Shown here: one piece after another, positions 7,979 through 10,704 of the stretch
Numbering within the stretch: position 1 is the stretch's first letter
Layout of the letters: every line of letters starts with the position of its first letter
Assembly (NCBI GenBank): GCA_050330055.1
Contig: JBHJOF010000412.1
Location: 1 to 10,704, forward strand
DNA from: JBHJOF01 sp050330055
GTDB lineage: Bacteria; Pseudomonadota; Alphaproteobacteria; Kiloniellales; JAKSDN01
Direction of reading: 5' to 3'
Length of the DNA stretch: 10,704 nt
Made by a program: the position numbers and the translations under genes
The notes under the pieces: model-generated
Seen by the model: the letters and a program-made list of their open reading frames with translations, nothing else
What the model was told of the DNA's origin: nothing
Databases searched by the model: none

Positions 7979-8101
7979 CTAGAGCAGGAACAGCGCCATC
8001 AGGAGGAGTGTGACGACGACGAGCGCGGTCGAGACCGTCACCAGCTTGACGAAGCTCTGCCAGGTCCGGCGGTGTTCCTCGAGCAACTGATCTTCGGCCA
8101 T
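7979..8101 (-). CDS. aa3-type cytochrome c oxidase subunit IV (40 residues)
   Basis: A very short gene encoding MAEDQLLEEHRRTWQSFVKL followed by a single hydrophobic helix (about residues 21-40, VTVSTALVVVTLLLMALFLL) and a TAG stop. The layout is an acidic N-terminus, a 'H-x-x-T-W-x-x-F-V-K-L-V-T' amphipathic stretch and one transmembrane helix ending the protein. It matches the bacterial aa3-type oxidase subunit IV family (the Paracoccus CtaH type, 40-50 residues), a small non-catalytic subunit of the terminal oxidase in the inner membrane. GGAGGGA lies about eleven bases upstream of the ATG. An overlapping longer frame starting at 8132 is Arg-rich, is out of frame and has its ATG directly against that ribosome site, so I reject it. 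The gene lies between two repeats, away from any other oxidase genes in this window, downstream of purN on the same strand. Confidence 0.78.
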   Translation of the reverse strand: MAEDQLLEEHRRTWQSFVKLVTVSTALVVVTLLLMALFLL

Positions 8102-8187
8102 GGTTCGTCATCTCCCTCCGTGATCCGCGCACCGGCGCTGCCGTCAGTCCCTCTTACTGAATTGGGCGCGGCCTCGCAAGCCGTCCG

Positions 8188-8294
8188 CTAGAGCATGATC
8201 CGATCCGATTGAATCGGATCATGCTCTATAACGTCTTGATTGGTCGCATTTTCGGACGGCGAACCGGCTTCCACTTCGCCTGAAAATGCTCTAG
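8188..8294. repeat. 107-base mosaic repeat element with terminal inverted repeats, overlapping the purN stop
   Basis: The element is bounded by 9-base perfect terminal inverted repeats, CTAGAGCAT (8188-8196) and ATGCTCTAG (8286-8294). The left half is a 16-bp hairpin: 8189-8204 pairs with 8213-8228 (TAGAGCATGATCCGAT type). The right half is a second hairpin in which GCATTTTC (8246-8253) pairs with GAAAATGC (8282-8289) and GGCGAA (8258-8263) pairs with TTCGCC (8275-8280). Such AGCATGATC and AGCATTTTC palindromes are familiar dispersed repeats in alphaproteobacteria. The last bases of the element (8291-8293) are the TAG stop codon of purN on the minus strand. Confidence 0.75.
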
Positions 8295-8953
8295 CCGGCC
8301 GGATTGAGCAGCATCGGGGCGGCCTGAGCGCCCGTCGCGGCGGCCCTGTCGATCTCGACGGCCTCATCCACCACCCGGACCCGGCCCTCGGCGACCAGGC
8401 GCAGGCAAAGCGGGTAGAGCCGGTGTTCGGCGTCCAGCACGCGCTCGGCCAGGCGCTCGGGCGTGTCGCCGGTCAGCACCGGCACCGCGGCCTGGCCGAT
8501 GATCGGGCCCGTGTCCATGATCTCGCGCACGTAGTGGACCGTGCAGCCGTGCAGCTTGACCCCGGCGGCAAGCGCCCGCGCGTGGGTGTCGAGGCCGGGG
8601 AAAAGCGGCAGCAGCGAGGGATGGATGTTGATCATGCGGTCGCGCCAGCGGGCGACGAAGCCGTCGCTCAAGAGGCGCATGAAGCCGGCCAGGCAGATCA
8701 GCTCGACGCCGGACTCCTCCAGCGTCCGGGTCAGCTCCGCGTCGAAGGCGGCGCGGTCGCCGAAGTCGCGGTGGTCGATCACGGTCGCCGGCAGGCCGGC
8801 CTTGCCGGCGCGCGCCAGGCCGTAGGCGTCGGGCCGGTTCGAGAGCACCGTGACGATCTCGGCCGGATAGCCGGGCTCGGCCGCGGCATCGATCAGGGCC
8901 TGCAGGTTGCTGCCGCGGCCCGAGATCAGCACGCCAACTTTCAAGCGGGCCAT
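8291..8953 (-). CDS. purN: Phosphoribosylglycinamide formyltransferase (GAR transformylase)
   Basis: This enzyme transfers a formyl group from 10-formyltetrahydrofolate to glycinamide ribonucleotide, step three of de novo purine synthesis. The 220-residue protein has the phosphate-binding GRGSN loop (12-16) and the catalytic triad Asn109 and His111 (INIHPSLLP) and Asp147 (REIMDTGPIIGQ), equivalent to N106, H108 and D144 of E. coli PurN. Its ATG overlaps the end of purM by 13 bases (ATGGCCCGCTTGA), an arrangement that usually couples translation; the ribosome site inside purM is weak. The open frame continues upstream through purM only as a shadow. The protein ends in a low-complexity tail, AAATGAQAAPMLLNPAG, slightly longer than in E. 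coli, and its stop codon is the edge of the repeat element at 8188-8294. Confidence 0.96.
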   Translation of the reverse strand: MARLKVGVLISGRGSNLQALIDAAAEPGYPAEIVTVLSNRPDAYGLARAGKAGLPATVIDHRDFGDRAAFDAELTRTLEESGVELICLAGFMRLLSDGFVARWRDRMINIHPSLLPLFPGLDTHARALAAGVKLHGCTVHYVREIMDTGPIIGQAAVPVLTGDTPERLAERVLDAEHRLYPLCLRLVAEGRVRVVDEAVEIDRAAATGAQAAPMLLNPAG

Positions 8954-10053
8954 GCGCTGTCCAGATCGGCGAAGCGCACCGCCGGTCCGTTCGCCTCGCG
9001 CACAGCAATGCTGCCGATGCCATAGACGGTCTCGCCTTCGGCCCGTAGCGCGTCGGTGACCGGCGTGGCCGCTTCGGGCGCGACAACCAGCACCATGCCG
9101 ATGCCGCAATTGAAGGTGCGCAGCATCTCCAGGGCCGGGATGCCTCCGGCCCGCGCCAGCCAGTCGAACACCGGCTGCCGCGGCCAGGCGGCGTCGTCGA
9201 TCTCGGCCGTCAGCGTCTCCGGCAGAACGCGCGGCAGGTTTTCGACGAAGCCGCCGCCGGTGATGTGCGCCATGGCCCTGACCCCTGCACCGGCTTCCTC
9301 GGCATCGAACTGCTCGGTCGCCGCGATGGCGCCGAGGCAGCTCCGCACATAGATGCGGGTCGGCGCCAGCAGAGCTTCGCCCAGGCTTTGCTGCGGCGCG
9401 AAGGGTGCGGCTGCGGCGTAGTCCAGGCCAAGATCGGTGACAAGCTTGCGCACCAGCGAAAAACCATTCGAATGCAGGCCGCTCGAGGCCAGGCCGAGGA
9501 TTACGTCGCCGGCCGTCACGCGCTCGCCCGTTATGACCCGCTCGCGCTCCACCGCGCCGACCGCGAAGCCGGCCAGGTCGTAGTCGATGCCGGCATAGTG
9601 GCCCGGCATCTCGGCGGTCTCGCCGCCGATCAGCGCGCAGCCAGCCGTGCGGCAGCCCTCGGCGATCCCGGCGATGACCGATTCGGCGACCGCCAGGCTC
9701 AGCTTGCCGGTGGCGAAGTAGTCTAGGAAAAACAGCGGCTCGGCACCCTGCACCACCAGGTCGTTGACGCACATGGCGACCAGGTCGATGCCAATGCTGT
9801 CGTGCTTCTCGGCCGCCACGGCGATCTTCAGCTTGGTGCCGACGCCGTCGGTGGTGGCGATCAGGATCGGGTCGCGATAGCCGGCCGCCTTGAGGTCGAA
9901 GGCGGCGCCGAAGCCGCCCAGGCCGGCCGCCGTGCCGGCGCGCGCCGTTGCCTTGGCCAGCGACTTGATCGCCTCGACCAGCGCGTTGCCGCTGTCGATA
10001 TCGACGCCGGCGTCCTTGTAGCTCAAGTGATTGCGGCTTGTTATGGTCGGCAT
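8941..10053 (-). CDS. purM: Phosphoribosylformylglycinamidine cyclo-ligase (AIR synthetase)
   Basis: This cytoplasmic enzyme closes the imidazole ring, converting formylglycinamidine ribonucleotide to aminoimidazole ribonucleotide with ATP, step five of de novo purine synthesis. The 370-residue protein shows the PurM/SelD-type ATPase fold motifs in order: 'SYKDAGVDIDSGN' (11-23), TTDGVGTKLKIA (67-78), MCVNDLVVQGAEPLFFLDY (94-112), GGETAEMPG (143-151), 'GLASSGLHSNGFSLVRK' (187-203), 'AHITGGGFVENLPRVLP' (262-278) and FNCGIGMVLVV (314-324). It is about 25 residues longer than E. coli PurM, with the extra length spread over both ends. CAGGG lies just before the ATG. It is the first gene of the purM-purN pair and is divergent from the DUF2066-like gene with 135 bases between; I find no convincing promoter boxes there. 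Confidence 0.97.
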   Translation of the reverse strand: MPTITSRNHLSYKDAGVDIDSGNALVEAIKSLAKATARAGTAAGLGGFGAAFDLKAAGYRDPILIATTDGVGTKLKIAVAAEKHDSIGIDLVAMCVNDLVVQGAEPLFFLDYFATGKLSLAVAESVIAGIAEGCRTAGCALIGGETAEMPGHYAGIDYDLAGFAVGAVERERVITGERVTAGDVILGLASSGLHSNGFSLVRKLVTDLGLDYAAAAPFAPQQSLGEALLAPTRIYVRSCLGAIAATEQFDAEEAGAGVRAMAHITGGGFVENLPRVLPETLTAEIDDAAWPRQPVFDWLARAGGIPALEMLRTFNCGIGMVLVVAPEAATPVTDALRAEGETVYGIGSIAVREANGPAVRFADLDSAWPA

Positions 10054-10188
10054 CCCTGACTAGGAATAGATAGCGGCCCGCCGAGGCGGCTCGGCCCTCT
10101 GATCGTGGACCTTGGCGCAGCCGTGGTTGCCGGGCTGGTGTCCGGCTGGCTGGACGAGGCGAAAATACTGTATCCGGGACGCAATTCA

Positions 10189-10704
10189 ATGCGCTTTCGC
10201 CGCCCACTGCCCCGGGCGTCATGGGGGGCGTCATGGGGGGCGCTGTTGTGCCTGCTGCTCTCCTCGCCTTGTCTGCTGGCCGCTGGCGCGGCCCGGGCGC
10301 AGACCGACGTCTACACGGTAAGCGGTGTCTCGGCGGACGTGACGGCCGAGACCGCGACGGCGGCGCGCGACACGGCGATCGCCCAGGCCCAGCTCGACGC
10401 GACGCAGGTGCTGTTCCGCCGCCTGGTCATGGACCAGGACCTGGCGCGCCTGCCCGAGCCGACCGCCGACCAGGTGGTGTCCTACGTGCACGAATTCTCG
10501 GTCTCCGACGAGCGAACCGCGCCCGGGCGCTATCTCGCCACCTTCACCGTTCGCTTCAACCCGACCCAGGTGCGTGCCCTGTTCCAGCAGTACGGTGTGC
10601 GCTTCGCCGAGACCCAGAGCAAGCCGCTGGTCGTGGTGCCGCTGTGGGGCGGCGGCGGCGACGCGCAGCTCTGGGAGGAGAGCAATCCCTGGCTGCGCGC
10701 CTGG
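10189..10704 (+). CDS. DUF2066-like exported protein (5' part, runs off the window)
   Basis: An open frame of 172 codons continues to the last base without a stop. It starts MRFRRPLPRASWGASWGALL, with a basic N-terminus, a hydrophobic core (LLCLLLSSPCLLAA) and a likely signal-peptidase site after AGARA, so the mature protein would begin near QTDVYTVSGV. The mature part, 'VYTVSGVSADVTAETATAARDTAIAQAQLDATQVLFRRL', then 'YVHEFSVSDERTAPGRYLATFTVRFNPTQVRALF' and 'PLVVVPLW', matches my memory of DUF2066 proteins, which are exported and of unknown function. In alphaproteobacteria such genes often lie divergent to purM and ahead of an AI-2E-type permease and the DnaA-like regulator hdaA. GGGAC lies about nine bases before the ATG. 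The signal peptide contains a perfect 12-base tandem duplication (10217-10240). Overlapping frames on both strands are shadows. Confidence 0.75.
   Translation, partial: MRFRRPLPRASWGASWGALLCLLLSSPCLLAAGAARAQTDVYTVSGVSADVTAETATAARDTAIAQAQLDATQVLFRRLVMDQDLARLPEPTADQVVSYVHEFSVSDERTAPGRYLATFTVRFNPTQVRALFQQYGVRFAETQSKPLVVVPLWGGGGDAQLWEESNPWLRAW
10217..10240 (+). repeat. 12-base perfect tandem duplication in a signal-peptide coding region
   Basis: CGTCATGGGGGG occurs twice in a row at 10217-10228 and 10229-10240, encoding Ala-Ser-Trp-Gly twice in the n-region to h-region boundary of the DUF2066-like protein's signal peptide. The unit is a multiple of three, so frame is kept. The run of six G in each copy would favour slippage. 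Confidence 0.8.

Noticed and set aside
7979..7986. CTAGAGCA at the end of the small oxidase gene, identical to the first 8 bases of the 8188-8294 repeat
   Set aside because: The match stops there, and the bases are explained by Leu-Leu-stop codons; it is most likely coincidence.
7890..8132. An 80-codon minus-strand frame over the small oxidase subunit gene
   Set aside because: Arg-rich, crosses the 7872-7951 repeat, and its ATG directly abuts the ribosome site with no spacing.
8240..9025. A 261-codon plus-strand frame over purN
   Set aside because: Starts inside the repeat element and is antisense to a complete purN with its catalytic triad; a shadow.
8954..10234. Upstream extension of the purN reading frame to a 647-codon frame
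   Set aside because: The added part is Arg/Gly-rich and lies over purM in another frame; PurN begins naturally at 8953 with MARLKVGVLISGRGSN.

Overview
The window looks like an ordinary stretch of a GC-rich alphaproteobacterial chromosome, probably of Rhodospirillales or a related order. The inference rests on the codon bias, on protein types typical of that group (a DUF6356-like protein, a tiny aa3-oxidase subunit IV, a DUF2066-like protein divergent from purM) and on several palindromic intergenic repeats of kinds common in such genomes. No species can be named. I see no rRNA, tRNA, CRISPR array, transposase, phage gene or defence system.

Left part (1-3545, mostly minus strand): the last codons of a plus-strand gene run tail to tail into a DMT/EamA-type membrane exporter (44-1012). 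A 343-base gap follows that holds a paired hairpin repeat (1186-1277). Then come glyoxalase I (1356-1796), a FAD-dependent amine oxidase-like flavoprotein (1895-3157) and a small DUF6356-like membrane protein (3288-3545). These three point the same way and could be transcribed together, small protein first.

Middle (3546-7239): an AT-rich divergent promoter region precedes an Lrp/AsnC regulator on the plus strand (3699-4160). Its 3' end overlaps by 13 bases the end of a minus-strand alpha/beta hydrolase of the lysophospholipase/monoglyceride lipase type (4148-5158). A 69-base hairpin (5217-5285) separates that gene from a YheS-like ABC-F ribosome-associated ATPase (5350-7239).

Right part (7240-10704): ndk (7417-7839, plus strand) has a readable promoter whose -35 box lies inside a palindrome. 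It converges, across an inverted repeat (7872-7951), on a 40-residue gene for aa3-type cytochrome oxidase subunit IV (7979-8101). A 107-base repeat (8188-8294) follows and supplies the stop codon of purN. purN and purM overlap by 13 bases, in the order purM then purN on the minus strand. A secreted or periplasmic DUF2066-like protein starts divergently at 10189 and runs off the window.

Functionally this is housekeeping: purine synthesis (PurM, PurN), nucleotide balancing (Ndk), translation support (ABC-F), respiration (subunit IV), methylglyoxal detoxification (GloA), amine or amino acid metabolism and its possible regulator (flavin oxidase, Lrp), lipid hydrolysis and metabolite export. I did not find a convincing new biological system. 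The most checkable oddities are an Arg where the amine oxidase family normally has its flavin-proximal Lys, a mobile-type repeat that forms the purN stop codon, and five unrelated palindromes in the intergenic gaps.
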